Notes: generated by a model from the letters alone, not told the origin. 64,000 nucleotides of DNA from Maylandia zebra (GCF_041146795.1 NC_135167.1:28877454-28941453), one strand, 5' to 3'; numbered from the stretch's first letter, positions 1 through 12,480 are shown. Numbers and translations are program-made.

Positions 1-3000
1 GATGATCATGTGGTTCTTTGAAATGTTGAAAATTTAGCCTTCTGATTGGCGAGCGTGGTGCTACAAAAGGGAAAGTTCAGCAGATGTGAAGCAAATTTTT
101 CATTTGTAATAATCTGAGCTGTGAGGTTTGACGAGTAGGAGGGCTGAAGATACCAAAGCTCAACCGCTATTTATTTTAGTGGCTTGTTCGTATGATTCTG
201 GTGTTTGTTTAACTGTAGTTTAGATGGAGAATGCTGCATGCAAGAAAGAAGATGGATTTTAACCGTAGGGAATATTTTTTTATTTCAAAGACTTTGCCGA
301 AAATCTCAGTTCTTGTTTTGTTGACTGCACTGAGAATAAAGGGTGTTGCTGCACGAACTGCTGAAAAAAAGATCGCAAACATCTCTTGTTGAAATCATAC
401 TGCAAGACTGGGACCTTTGGACTTTTCAAAACCCGATTTAAATTCAAACCTTGTTGTAAGGGCTCTAAGGAAGCTTCTTCCAAGGTAATATAAAGCCAAG
501 AAATGTGTGATCTAAAACCTGCTTCTGAACACTGTGATGAGACGCTAAGGGTGGTTTGAAATGATTAAGTGACTGACAGCAGGGCATTTTATGAGGCTTC
601 CTAGGCCGTGGTTTGTGTGTTGTAATACCTGGTTGATAGTATTTGATAAGTAGAAGTGTTTGAGTACTGGAAGGTTTGCCATATCAGGATATAACAGCAC
701 TGAATGTCAATCAATCGAAGCTTGTAAAGTAATAATAAATATCAGATAATAAGAATTGAATATTAAAGCTTATATATGGCGTTCCAAAGTTTGTTCTTAG
801 CTTTAGAAATAGTTGCTTGGTTACCAGTAGTAGTATTTAAAGTGCTGTAATTGTGAATCTGATCTGTTGCTCTCTTTGCTCTTTGGAAATTTTATTATCA
901 GTTATTTTCTGAGGTATAACTGCCTTAAACCTTTCTGAGCAAATACTATGACATCCAGGTATTAATCTCACCAATGCTGGCTTGGCTAATGTGGGGATAA
1001 AAGGGAACTCTTATCCAACTTCATCTCCTTTAACTCAGGGCATCTGTCAACACCAAGCACCAGTCTGACACCAGTGAACCCTTTTTTCTTTGTTTTTCGT
1101 CTCATTGGAGTCGTTTTTAATGTACTGTAAGATGAAATGAGACACGCTGTGGCAGGTGGTCATCAGCCTGTCTTCTGAGTGGAAACCCTCAGTTTTATAA
1201 CAGTATTGGAAATGAGGCTGCACTTGATGTGATTGGTGACATAATTGTGTTTGGTGTTTCAGTCGGCCTGCCAACACCCTCTTTCTTTTCACGTCTAGCG
1301 GTCGTCAACCAGCATTTGCTCAAACAACAAATCACTGTTGCCATCTGTTGTCAGGGAAACCGAACTACAACTGCCAGTCTTCGTGGCAAACATCCTCTCA
1401 TCCACCCACAGTCAGATTATAGTAAATGGTTCATCTGTAGTCCACAGCTCTCATTTAAAATTACACGTTTGGGTTTATTCGGGCTCGATTTCGATGACAC
1501 CAGCAAAAACCCAGTTTCTGCAGTACGAGCCATGTGTTTTGGGTTGTTGCTGTTGTTGTTGTTTTTGTTGTTGTTGTTTTTTGTTTTTTTTAGAAAAATG
1601 TTTTTGCCTCTCCACAACTTTGCACAAAAATGCAAGTTTGGATGTATTATTTGGATTTTTTTTTTCTAGTTAATTATTTTGGGGGTATTTTTTAATTTTA
1701 TTTTTGTATTGTTCTTATGACTTCTTGTGTTATCTGCTTGTGTAAATGCAGTAGAGTGTGAGTGTTGATAGGTAAACATACAGCAGGTGTATACTGTGTC
1801 ATATCACCACCTCTGATCCCCAAAAATCCAATATTGTTCACTTTAACAACAAAAATAAAACATCTATGTAAAGATGGTGTATATTAGATTTGAGGGACCA
1901 GGGATGGAAAAATAAAGGCAATAACCAAACAGAAGGGATTCTCTTATTATTTAAACACTAATGTGACAATAAATGGTGTCAAAGTATATTAGACCAAAAC
2001 ATGTCATACTCATTGTAATAATTTCTCATGGATCTGGGATCTGAAATGTTATTTTACTGTACTGATACAAAAATTGTGTTCCTCTGTATTTATCCTAAAC
2101 TCACTGCTTCAAACATCAAGTTTATGGGCTCATATTTAATTGCTTGGAAACTAAATGACTCAGATATCTTGAGTAAATTTAAAATGTCCAAAAAATTTGG
2201 GAAGAAAAACTTGGATTGGAGTAAAATTTGCTTAATATTATTGTTTTGTTTTTTTCTAGAAAGATTTTTTTAAATGTAGAATCCATAACTGTCAGTACCA
2301 GGCAAGTGGATGGGAGCCCACTGTGTGTTAACCTACAATTATCATTATACAGCTTTAATTTTGTGTTTACAGTTTTGCTGAATGAAGGCTAAAGGGTGTG
2401 TTGGGACAACTAGAGGGGGGGATGCAGTCACACAACATAATGTACTCTGATACTGAACCCTGGGTGTGTTTGTTGAAGAAATACCTGTGGTGTGCGTGTG
2501 AACTAATTATGTGAGGAGACGTGCTTATTGTGTTCCAAAATAAATTATTTTCTCAAAAGAAAAATGGTTTCTTTTTTCTCCTCCAATTAGAGCTTTGTAA
2601 ATATATTGTAGAACACGCTTTAATATTTAACAATAATTTGTATATCACAGATTGTGCTGAATTGAGCCTTCATGTATTGACTCCTTTTATCTTTATAGCT
2701 TTTCTACCTCCCCAGTTATCATGTGTACTACACCACAGGAAAAGTAATCAAAACACAACTAAATCAAACCTTGTTTTGTTTTTTCACCATCTATGCTGTC
2801 AATTAGCAAATATGTGGTGTGTTTAAGGACAGAACAGTTGGTGGGAATGCTGCATGCTGTAAGGGCATCTGTATTTTAAATGCAGTGCAATTTAATAGCT
2901 TGCAGTCCAGATTTTAGGTACACATTATGATCAAGTCGTGTGAAAGGTTCTGACAAAATTCAAAACTCAGAAAGATAGGACAACTCTGGAGTTTTGCCAG

Positions 3001-3139
3001 GCCTAAAAAAGCAGCTTGACCTAGAAATCTGTATGAGGTAACATTGGTCACTGATTCATTTAAGCTACAGCTACTTGCAGATGTATTGATACTAGCGTTT
3101 ATAATAACCAATGCATAGAAAATATAAGCGAGAAACATC
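1..3139. other. Gene-free AT-rich stretch, possible 3' UTR of an off-window gene
   Basis: I see no exon with recognisable protein similarity on either strand. Short open frames here are interrupted, low in complexity and look like chance. AATAAA hexamers on the plus strand at 1854-1859 and 1911-1916, in an AT-rich context, would fit the end of a long 3' UTR entering from the left, but the sequence alone cannot show this. A T/G-rich low-complexity run lies near 1547-1600. Confidence 0.3.
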
Positions 3140-4700
3140 TACCATGAGTATTGAGCTTGCATAGTTTGTCCATCAGAGGGTGGTCTTTAACTTCCTTATT
3201 GGCAACAGAGGCCTGGGCAGAGCCACAGCTAAGACCTTCATATACCATGATGACCTGTTTGTCTCTCATGGCTTGGACTTTCTTTTTATGACTGAAACGT
3301 GGCTACCCACTGATGATCTAGCTGCTTAGACCGTAGTACAATTAATTACAAAAATCCAACCTGGAGGTCACAAAAGCGTGAATAAGCTTCTCCAGGTCCT
3401 CATGTGGAACATAATGCCTAGCCTTAGAGATAAGGCGCAGTTGGTGGAAGCTAGATCTCACTACAGCAGACACTTGCTTATTGAGTTTGAGCGAGCTATC
3501 CAGCAATGGCTTAAAAGCAGATTGAAATTTCTCAGCAATATTGTTCGTGTCCAAGTACGCCTGGAGCTGGGAGAGTCTCTCCGGGATCTTGGACATGAAT
3601 GAAAGCTTAGAGCTCGGTCTGTAGTTTGAAAGGTCATAACAGTCAGAGTTTCTTATGACAATAAACTACGACAAAACTGAGATTATAATTTTCGGTACGC
3701 AAGACTCTGTTAGTCTCATAAGAAATGACTTGGGCCCACTATCACCTAATGTACACCCCCATGTAAAAAAGCTTGGTTTCATTTTCAATTCTACCCTTAA
3801 GCTGGACAAACAAATAAATTCAGTTGTTCGTGGCAGTTTTTTCCAACTCGGGAGCATTTCCAAACTCAAAAATATCTTTCATCTGAAGGTCTGGAAATCG
3901 TTATCCATGCCTTCATATCATCACGTCTTGACTACTGTAACTCTCTCGATTTACACATCTGTCACTCAAGCCTGTTCCGCCTGCAACCAAAATGCATCAG
4001 TACCAGAAAGAGAGTATTACTCCGATACTCGCATCTTTACATTGGCTGCGAGTTAAATATGGAGTTGACTCATGGATTTATTATTTGTTTTTAAAGCCCT
4101 CCATGGCTTGGCTCCAGATACAATCTCCTTAGCCTGCACCTACCCACTCAAACTCTGCGTTCCTCCAGTCAGATGCTTTTATTGGTTCCACGCTCCCAGT
4201 TATAATCTAGAGGTGACAGGGCTTTCTCCATTGCCACTTCAAGACTCTGGAACAGTCTTCCCTCTTTCATAAACTCCTCTTCCTCTTTGGAAGTCATCAA
4301 ATCAAATTTGAAGACCTACCGATTTCCAAAGGCTTTCGCATCTCTTTGACACCACTTTTATTCTGCTTTAGTTATTCTGGTCTTTTATCTCATTGGATGA
4401 TGTATGCATGTATATATGTATACACCTATTTTATGTACACGTATGTGTGCTTGTGTGTGAATGTGTACACTTTCGTATATGTATCTGCATATGTGCATGT
4501 ACATCTATATTTCTACAAACAGGTGTATATAAGAGTCTGCTTTGTGTGTCTATATATACGGATGTCTGACAGTGTTTTTACAATGTTTCTTATCTATTTT
4601 AATTCTTTTTTATTTGATTTTATTATCTCTCTGTTCAGCACTTTGGCCGACACTTGATGTCTTTTAAATGCGCTATATAAATAAACTTGACTTGACTTGA
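3140..4700 (+). mobile_element. Rearranged L2-like LINE remnant with an internal inversion
   Basis: The pieces are out of order. Around 3190-3340 the plus strand translates to an endonuclease-like segment (ending near LDFLFMTETWLP). 3342-3596 reads on the minus strand as two joined reverse transcriptase segments, including LIHAFVTSRLDFCN. From 3655 the plus strand resumes with the C-terminal part (NYDKTEIIIFG, then LKLDKQINSVVRGSFFQLG). The copy ends in a 3' tail with GCGCTATATAAATAAA followed by repeated CTTGA units at about 4666-4700. Frames are broken by stops and shifts. The family assignment (L2/Maui-like) rests on protein style and tail type. Confidence 0.75.
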
Positions 4701-5805
4701 TAGCTGGACTGGCCATCCAGCTACGCTGCACAGCTGCCTCTTCTTCTCTCACTCTCTCCCCCTCCCTCTCTTGCTGCTACTTCAATCACGAAACTGATCA
4801 ATGACTTTTCTGTCGCAAGTCCCGTCTCTCTTGTTTGTTTATCGCCCACTTTGCACCAGAAAGAGGAAAACTGCATGTTTAAGCTGTTGTTAGAATTTAT
4901 TTAATATCACTTTCTAGTATCAGGTGATGTTTGCTGGAGCCACAGACATACAAGCTGCTCATAATGATATCGGTTTGGATGTCTGGTGAGAGGGAAACAT
5001 GAAGATGTAACCAGGAGATGTCCTTACTGAAACATCAGAGCTGAACAGGTGATGGAGAAACAGATTTACCTTTTAGGTGACATGAATGAGTTAAAGAGAA
5101 GTTATGAACTGTTTCTGAGAGACAAATAACACCAGGATAATTTTTTACATAGCTGACATCTGTGCAGGGGCGGGTCTAGCAAAGTTTTGCCAGGGGGCCA
5201 GGTAGGGCATTAACAGGGAAAGGGGGCACAAACAAAGAAATACTTTTCTTTCTTATTCTCATTTAAAATGTCTAGCTTTTGATAAATAATTATCTGAATC
5301 TTACAACCAAAGTGGTCATCTGATGTAAAATGTAATCATACATATATACCAACATAACAGTGTACATCACCATCACAACAGCATTTGTTTTCATTCAAAG
5401 GCTTTATGGCTTTTCCTATAATTCCTGGTGGGCCGGTCTCTAGTCGGGGCCCGGGCCGATTTTTTGTCCCAGTCCAGCCCTGGGCAGAGCATTAAACAAA
5501 CAAAAAACAATACAACAAACGTGTGGGAAATCTGTTTATGGTTCATGTGTCTGAAAGAAAAAAATATATCAGCCACTACATCAGAATAACAGATTTTAAA
5601 ATCACCAAATATAAGGACTGGATATCGGCCTTAAAAAAAATCGCACATCATTCAGTCTCTAATTTAAAACTCCATTATTTTAAATATACTCATTAATTAA
5701 CCCTGGTATAACCATTTAACCCTAGAGTGGGTTTAGCTGGTTAAAATATAGAACAAATGATAAAAATGGTCATTAATTTAAAAAAAAAAGATGCACAAAA
5801 AAGAT
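4701..5805. repeat. Intergenic stretch with a small DNA-transposon-like remnant at about 5167-5489
   Basis: The piece begins CAGGGGCGGGTCTAGC and ends near CAGTCCAGCCCTG, a pairing of ends that resembles short non-autonomous hAT-type elements. I could not find a clear 8-bp target duplication. The rest of the interval shows no gene. Confidence 0.35.
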
Positions 5806-5811
5806 TTTATT
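5806..5811 (-). terminator. rlbp1: Candidate poly(A) signal for rlbp1
   Basis: TTTATT on the plus strand is AATAAA on the minus strand, about 630 bases past the rlbp1 stop. No better signal was noticed between it and the stop codon. Transcript ends were not available. Confidence 0.4.
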
Positions 5812-6440
5812 TGACATTTTTCAATCCAGTGCAACCTCCAGAATGCATCTTCTTGGTACATCACGCCTCACATGATATGTTGAAACAAGGCCACTGAGGC
5901 AAGCAACTGTTCCTATTTAAGGCACTGCATCAGGAGGCCCTTTATTCTAAAACATGCCTTATTAGTTTTCCCTCTGGATATCAATCTCAAATTCACCCCT
6001 CGAGACTTTGCTATGTTGAAATCTGTATCACGGGGTCGTAAGCAAAAGGTTGTTCTGTGTACAGCAGATTGATCTATGAGGCAAAGCACACCAAACACAA
6101 ATCAGTCTGGTCTTGACCAGCTCTGTCATTCTTCCTCCACTCATACATGTCATACATGAGAGGAATGTCAGTACATGTCAATGTAAAGTAACAAGTGATT
6201 ACTATCAGTTATTCTCTCCTTCATATATCTAAACAACATCCTTTACCTTTTCCATTTATATAACACAAAACATCCCCTGCTTCTAACCCTACATACGTCT
6301 ATGTACTGCCTGAATTTTTTTTTTTTTTAAAAAAAGTAAAAATCTAGCCTTAATACAGACCACATATCTGATCTGATCACACAAAAAGCACTTCAGGTAA
6401 AAGGCTCTACTCTTGGGTTTGAAATGGGAGGATTGTTTCT

Positions 6441-9400
6441 TCAGAGAGCGGTGTCTTCAGAGCCAAAAAGCTTTGTGGCGATGGGCTGGTAGTCGGCCAC
6501 CGGTGCTTTTCCACCGAAGTCTGAAGGCAGGATGTCTGCATCGAATTCTTTGAGGTAGTTGTCCAATTCATCACCATGAACAAAGACCTGAGGGAAGTTA
6601 GAATCAGCATTTAAAGATGTAGCTTAGATTTAAAACCAAAAAAATATAGCTGCTGTCAGTTGTGTCCCTTATCTTTACCCTCTCCAGCAGCTTGCTCTTC
6701 ATGAAGGGTTTAACCACGTTGTAGGTAGTGGTGAAGTACCAAGGCTGGTGAATAACGTGAACTGCCTTGAAACGGGCTGGGAACGAGTCCTGCAGAAAAA
6801 CACAAAAGAGCCAAAAACTAGTTTGAGGCTCCACATCAGCTTTCATTCTGAGTCTGTTTGGGCCTGCAGTTGGGGTGGGCGATATAAACGGTATACAGTA
6901 GAAATTATATGAATTTGGTCAATGTTAGAGATTTTGACTAGGCGCTCTACCATGATAGCGCATGTTGACGGAGTCATCAAGCTGCGCCTGTTTTGGTTGA
7001 AAGCATTGCAGCGGCTGCAAGCAATATCATCTGCAAATTATGCCGGGCGACAGTAATAAGCCAAAAGCTACGCTTCCTCCACTTCCATACCATTGATTTA
7101 TTAATGCTGAATTCTCTTGCAGCTGCTCTATTCCCATCTGATTATTTCAGTTGTTCTCCTGACTGAAGTTTGGTCCGTTTACAGCATCCTGTCATGCGAT
7201 TGCATTTGTCCCTAGTCATCGGGAACCCTCGCGTTAACTTTTATTGAGTGGAAAAAAGATAGCATTCATCCTCCAGCTTCACTGTGTTTATGCTAACATA
7301 GCTGTGTTGCTAGCGATCACATAACACATCATTATATACCAGCTAGTCCAACTTCAGCAACCCTAAAAAAGTCACTGCTGTTTCGTTTTCTGTCTTCATT
7401 TATGTTGGAAGTGATAGCAGAGCTGTACGTTTTAAGTCTTTTAGAAATCTCTCAGTCAAAATATCATGTTTAGGTGGAAACTAGCGAGCTGACTTCCTGC
7501 TAACGTCTAACTCTGTTAAATTTAATAAATTCTGTTTTCATGGATGCCTGGATGTTAAACTTAATTGTTACACCTGGTAAAGCAGCAACACTGATCATTT
7601 TATTAAAGATGAAAGAATTTAGACAGTTTTTAACTCAGTGATGCCGCTGTGTTCCTTTGACTTTGGGACCTGAAACAGATGGTGTTTTGGACCCAGATTA
7701 TTCTGGGGATTATTCCGGATTATAAGGCACACTGTCGATTTTTGAGAAAATGAAAGGATTTTAAATGTGCCTTATAGTGCGGAAAATACGGTATACAGAA
7801 GAAGAGAATATATCGCGATATATATCGTTACGGCACATGCTTCAAATTAATAATAATAATAATAACTTTATTTATAAAGCGCTTTCAAACAAAGTGCTGT
7901 ACAGCTATTTGAAACTAAAAAGATGAATAAATAAAAGCAATAAATAGCAGTATAAGTAAAAACACAATACAAGTTAAAAATAGTAAGAATTTAAAAACTA
8001 AAAGACATAGAATTAAGACATGTAAGATAGGGTGAACAAATGTGTCTTCAACTTAGTTTTAAAAACCTCCACAGAGCGTGCCTGGCTAATATCTTGAGGG
8101 AGGTTGTTCCACAAGAATGGGGCACGAAAAGAAAAAGCACGCTCTCCAACTGTCTTTTTTCTGTCTCTAGGAACCTTTAGAAGGCCTGAGATCGTAGAGC
8201 ACGGGATCGAACATCAAGGTGTAAAAGGTCGGAGAGGTATGAAGGTGCCAATCCATTTAAAGCCTTGTAGGTGGGCAGCAGGATCTTAAAATCTGCTCGA
8301 ACCTGACAAGGTAGCCAGTGAAGAGCTCTCAGTACAGGGGTAATGTGCTCAAATTTCCCAGTTCTTGTTAAAATACGAGCAGCTGCATTTTGCACCATCT
8401 GTAGACCTCTGAAACTTTTCTTTGGAAGCCCGTTACAATAATCAATACGTGAAGACACAAATGCATGGACAAGAACCTCTGCTGTAAAAAACTTGGGCAT
8501 GTGGTTCAACATGGTGCTCTCCTTCGAGTCTCATGTAAACTCTGTCTTATCAGTATTTAGGAGCAAGAAATTATCCGATAACGAGCCCCTAATTGCAGAT
8601 ACACAAGATTCTAGTTTAGAGACTTCAGCACAATTTCCAATGGTTAGAGGAACATAAAGCTGCAGGTCATCAGCGTAACAATGAAAAGCTACATTAAAAG
8701 AACGTAAAAGAACACCAAGAGGCAGTGATGTTATACTGTGATATGGATTTTAGGCCATTTCGCTCAGCCCTAACCTGCAGCATGTCCACCATCTTCTTGA
8801 GCTCAGCTGGCTTGATTCCTGAGGCATGCTGCATTGTGAAGCCTTTGAAGTTCTCAATCAGCACAAATCCATTGATCTGGGTCTCGTCATTCTCGAGCAG
8901 CTTCTCTAGGATCACGCAGTATGCCCTCAACACCTATTACACGCAAAAGGACATATATTTCACAGAGTACACTTGGATGACTGAGCTGCAGCTGTGCAGG
9001 GCTGCTTTTCGGGTACCTCATCGAAGGTGATCTCCTCCAGGTCCCAGTTGTCGATGTTAAAGAGCAGGACCACGCGGCCATACTTGTCTCTGCTGGGCAG
9101 AACCACTGGGTATCCCGCTTCGACTGTGCTGCGGACTGCCTCGGGGGTCAGGTTCTCAAAAAGCTCAGGATACTCCTTCCTGAAGCGTACGTAACCTGGA
9201 GAACCACAACCAACAGATCAGCTGCATTCTCATTAGTTATTATTAATCCCCATCTCTCTTTCACGGCGCGTCTTTCCCGTTTTACTCCCATCACCACCAG
9301 TCGGTCATGGTAGATGGCTGCTCGTCCCTGTGCCTGGTTCTGGCGGAGGTTTTATCCTGTTAAAAGGAAGTTTTTCTTTCCCACTGTCACCAAGTGCTTG

Positions 9401-11265
9401 CTCAAAGGGGATTATTGGATTGTTGGGTTTGTAGGGTCTTTACCTTACAATATAAAGTGCCTTGAGGTGACTGTTGTTGTGATTTGGTGCTATGTAAATA
9501 AAACTGAATTGAATTGAATTCTCTCACTGGATACTAATAACTCACAACCCCACAGTGTACACAGCACTGCATATTTCTGATGCACCCACACAATGATAGT
9601 CCTGTGTCAGTGGGGCTCCAGTCCATCTAAGCAAGGCACCAATTAACCCACAGTAAATGTGTTTATGAGAGAGAGAGACAGAGAGGGAAAGACAGTCCAT
9701 CTGGATGTGCATGGATTCCAGTCTCACACGGAACAACTTTTCTATATTGATGAATGTGCAGGTGTTTATTTTTGTTTTTGTGGGGATGGAGTATTCCAAC
9801 AACAGCAGCACCAAGATTCAGAAATTCTGGTTCCAGAATTATGCCGATGCTTGAGTTAAGGTTACTAGGTTTAAGATCAGCTCAAGGTTTAATGGAATAT
9901 TACATTATTATATTATTGGAATAATAAATGGGCATCATTTTGACCCAATCTGGTTAGGAAACAGCATTCTGATCATTCGGAGGATTGAAAAAAAGATTAA
10001 GAGGTTTTTGTGTGTGCAGGGCAAGTCATAAGGTGTCCTCACTATTGTCGAATTGCTCTTTTTAATCTTAACCCGCTCCCAGAGCAGCAGAAGTTCCCAG
10101 CAGAACGCGGCGGACTCACAAGTGAAGCAAACCTGCCGTCCCATTTGGACACACAAAGAACAGCTTTGTCAGCTCACTCAGAAGAATCTCAAAGCTCCCA
10201 ATTAATGAACACATGCCCCCCTGCCTCAGCGATGGCCTGGGATTCATGCATACGAGGAGCACAAAAGAGGCCTCACCATCAATTACTGAAGCGCTTGGGT
10301 GCCAAAATGATGCAAGGAAAAAACTCTCTTTTTTGTCTCTCTACTCAATGAAATAAAGTGCTTCTCATAAAGTTGTATTTAGTAGGTTGGAAATCACCTT
10401 TCATGAGCTCGTGGGCCCTGTCGACATCAAACTTGCGAGCTCTGAGGAAGCGCAGGAACAAAGAGTCGGGTTTGTCCCCAAAGCGCTCCAGGATCAGCTT
10501 GGCCAGGCCGTCTCCATCGGCTGCCCTCTCTTTCATCAAGGCCCGCAGGTCCTTCAGTGATGATGCCCGTCTCTCATCTGTCTCATTCAGCTCATCCTTC
10601 GCCTGGAAGGGTAACATCAGCACGAACCCTGAGCCATCCAAGGACCATATATATGACTCGTGTATTTGCTGCCATTAGAAACTATGCTTACTTTACCTTT
10701 TGCACAGTGTGTCCAGGCAGTTTGTGGCACAGCCCAAACACAGGCCCATGATCCTTCACTGTCAAATGCTCCAGCTTTGACCTCATTGCTTGCTCCTCCT
10801 CTGACACCATGCGAAAAGTACCAGTCTGCATGACAAAAAATCCACGTTAAAATCCTCCTTTATTGTTTGTGTTTTACCTCATCGTTTCAGGCTTCAGTAG
10901 TTTTCAAATAAAAATAAAAGTATGCATTAATTGTGCAAAAAATGGGTCCAAGGACCTCCGGACTCCATACGATGCATGCCAGCGAACGTCTGGTTAATCT
11001 GCTTCACATGATTGCAGAAAGGACTTCTAAAGCCATTTCTTAAAAACAGCTTAAGGACCCATCCCAGAGCCAGCATTTACTGGCACAATAACAATACTAA
11101 GCAGCATCATGTGCTGACAGTTAGACCTCAAAGCCCTCTAATGCTTTTAGCCCACACTGAACCACTGAACTGAGGCCAGAAACTGACCCAACTGCCGTAA
11201 ACAGAGATAAAGTGACACTGGAGCACTCTGGACTGTTGCAGAGAAATTGAACTTACAGTAGCCAT
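6441..11265 (-). CDS. rlbp1: Retinaldehyde-binding protein 1 (CRALBP)
   Basis: CRALBP carries 11-cis-retinal or retinol in retinal pigment epithelium and Muller glia during chromophore regeneration. Coding exons, in transcript order: 11265-11257, 10825-10697, 10602-10398, 9195-9017, 8933-8775, 6789-6679, 6587-6441. All have GT-AG borders, and the joined frame is 939 bp (312 aa plus stop; human 317 aa). The start ATG at 11265-11263 gives [15 protein letters not shown], matching the family N-terminus. The CRAL-TRIO N-helical part includes [19 protein letters not shown]; the lipid-binding domain includes [32 protein letters not shown] and [16 protein letters not shown]; the C-terminus has ILPSDFGG. 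The first coding exon holds only three codons. Introns carry a hAT-like element and an L2-like fragment. Fish have rlbp1a and rlbp1b; I cannot tell which this is. Confidence 0.96.
6871..7840. mobile_element. hAT-like non-autonomous element in an rlbp1 intron
   Basis: The left end reads GGGGTGGGCGATATAAACGG and the right end carries the related motif CGATATATATCGTTACGG. GGTATACAG occurs near both ends (about 6890 and 7791). A segment near 7700-7790 has the GCCTTATAGTGCGGAAAATA motif common in fish interspersed repeats. No transposase frame is visible and target duplications are not clear. Confidence 0.5.
7849..8726 (-). mobile_element. L2-like LINE fragment, antisense to the plus strand, in an rlbp1 intron
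   Basis: On the minus strand, 8726 to about 8520 encodes YADDLQLY (reverse transcriptase motif C) and a following LLNTDKTEF segment. 8512-8177 continues with the typical C-terminal run ([46 protein letters not shown]). The copy ends with a tail of GCGCTTTATAAATAAAG followed by repeated TTA units at about 7849-7885. It is 5' truncated with a stop in the middle, and lies about 48 bp from the rlbp1 exon at 8775-8933, in the same orientation as the gene. Confidence 0.85.
9330..9525 (+). repeat. LINE-derived 3' tail repeat
   Basis: The segment contains CCCACTGTCACCAAGTGCTTG and TTTACCTTACAATATAAAG, and ends in GAATTGAATTGAATT, a pattern common in teleost LINE 3' ends. A second divergent copy lies at about 55891-56050. 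It sits in the rlbp1 intron between the exons at 9195 and 10398. Confidence 0.65.
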
Positions 11266-11297
11266 GGTTGCAGCGTCTCACAGCAGCGACGCTAAAA
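11257..11297 (-). other. rlbp1: rlbp1 exon 2: 5' UTR end plus the first three codons
   Basis: On the minus strand a pyrimidine-rich acceptor (CTTCTTCCTCCACAG) ends at 11298, then 32 nt of leader precede ATGGCTACT and the donor GTAAGT at 11256-11251. The 9-nt coding part is too short to be found by open-frame search. It is placed because the next exon opens in frame with the conserved TGTFRMV. Confidence 0.8.
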
Positions 11298-11519
11298 CTG
11301 TGGAGGAAGAAGATTTGGCACAAACAGAACGTGACCACATTACACCAAAAAGAAACAATGCAGACGCTCTTTCAATTAATGATGTATGACATAATCTGAG
11401 AACTACACAAATACAACATCACCAGGAGGACGCAATAGCATTCAAAATGAAGAGGTGGGTCTTTAATACATTGTATTGCTCATTAAGCAGCTTGACTGAA
11501 AGCATTTTTTTAATTGAAA

Positions 11520-11523
<4 letters not shown>

Positions 11524-11587
<64 letters not shown>
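11524..11587. repeat. (TA)32 microsatellite in rlbp1 intron 1
   Basis: A pure run of 64 bases of TA repeat. It produces spurious IYIYIY frames in several readings. Confidence 0.98.
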
Positions 11588-11588
<1 letters not shown>

Positions 11589-11987
11589 CAATTTGCTTAA
11601 ATATAGTTTCAATTCTGTATAAAGCCAAATAATTGTTATAATTGAGTTAAAGCTCTTTAACCAAGAATCATGACACAGGTGCTGAAGTTTCTCTTCAGTG
11701 AGTGTTTTAGGCTCTTTAGAGAGCAAAATTCAAACCTGATTGCAGTGCAGCAAACAATAGAAGAAACTTAGCACAAATGCATAAATCCTTCATTTAAACT
11801 ATGAAAGACGTATTAATCAAAGTAAAAAACAAGGTTTCTGTCAATTGACATCAAAGCAAAAATATTTTGTTTTTAATGTGATTTTTAGTTACTACACAAA
11901 ATATGATACATATATCCTCAAAGTGCTCATATGTTATTTGTCTGTGTTTATCTGTCTATCGAATGATTTAGAGCTGAGCAGCCTTAC

Positions 11988-12060
11988 CTCGAGCAGACAG
12001 GATCAGAGACCTACAGCGAGTGGCAGAGGAGACAGCAGGGACAGAGAGGACCACGAGGGG
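11988..12060 (-). other. rlbp1: Candidate noncoding exon 1 of rlbp1
   Basis: On the minus strand CTGTCTGCTCGAG is followed by the donor GTAAGG at 11987-11982. The exon downstream at 11297 begins with a good acceptor but no in-frame start until ATGGCTACT, so an upstream untranslated exon is expected. The 5' end is not determined; 12060 is a guess. Confidence 0.55.
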
Positions 12061-12092
12061 AGGAGTTACTGGAAGAAAAAACACTCAAAGTA

Positions 12093-12116
12093 GGATTAAA
12101 ATGACACAGTGGATTA
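12093..12116 (-). promoter_or_regulatory. Two TAATCC motifs upstream of rlbp1 exon 1
   Basis: GGATTA at 12093-12098 and at 12111-12116 is TAATCC on the minus strand, the core bound by CRX/OTX homeodomain proteins. They are 18 bp apart, just upstream of the proposed noncoding exon. CRX/OTX2 control of retinal genes is established; their use here is inferred. Confidence 0.4.
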
Positions 12117-12361
12117 CGACAGGTGGCTAATCTAGATGATGCAAACTGCGATGCAAAGCGTGAGCTGGGATGGAGTCCCATGGTGCCAAAATGAAACATG
12201 CAAGACAAAGAATAGAATTTGTTTTAAATGAAATTAAAAAGTGAAATTTTATTTTTTATTTTTTATTTTAATTGTATGAAAAAAGATTTATTGAACAGGT
12301 ATATGACTCGGCTTCTTTTCTTTTTTTGCTCTTGATGTACATAGAAATATACAAAAGAGCC

Positions 12362-12480
12362 ATCCATCCGTTTTCTTCTGCTGATCTAAATCAGCACTGT
12401 GGGGGGGCTGGAGCCTGGTCTGGCTTTAGGAATCAAGCTTAGGAACTTCTTGCTGTGAGGTGACCACTGCGCTGCCCTCA
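12362..12480 (+). repeat. Interspersed repeat of the CATCCATCCGTTTTCTTC type
   Basis: CCATCCATCCGTTTTCTTCTGCTGATC followed by a GGGGGGCTGGAGCC stretch and a CACTGCGCTGCC end resembles a very common fish interspersed repeat. Recognised by pattern only. Confidence 0.45.

Noticed and set aside
1229-1673. Two overlapping plus-strand frames of 146 and 111 codons
   Set aside because: They end in a low-complexity T/G-rich run, match no known protein, and have no splice or conservation support visible.
7690-7790. Possible small structured RNA (paired GCACACT/CCTTATAGTGCG motif)
   Set aside because: The motif is part of a common fish interspersed repeat inside the hAT-like element.
11419-11726. Frames coding IYIYIY runs
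   Set aside because: Translations of the TA microsatellite.
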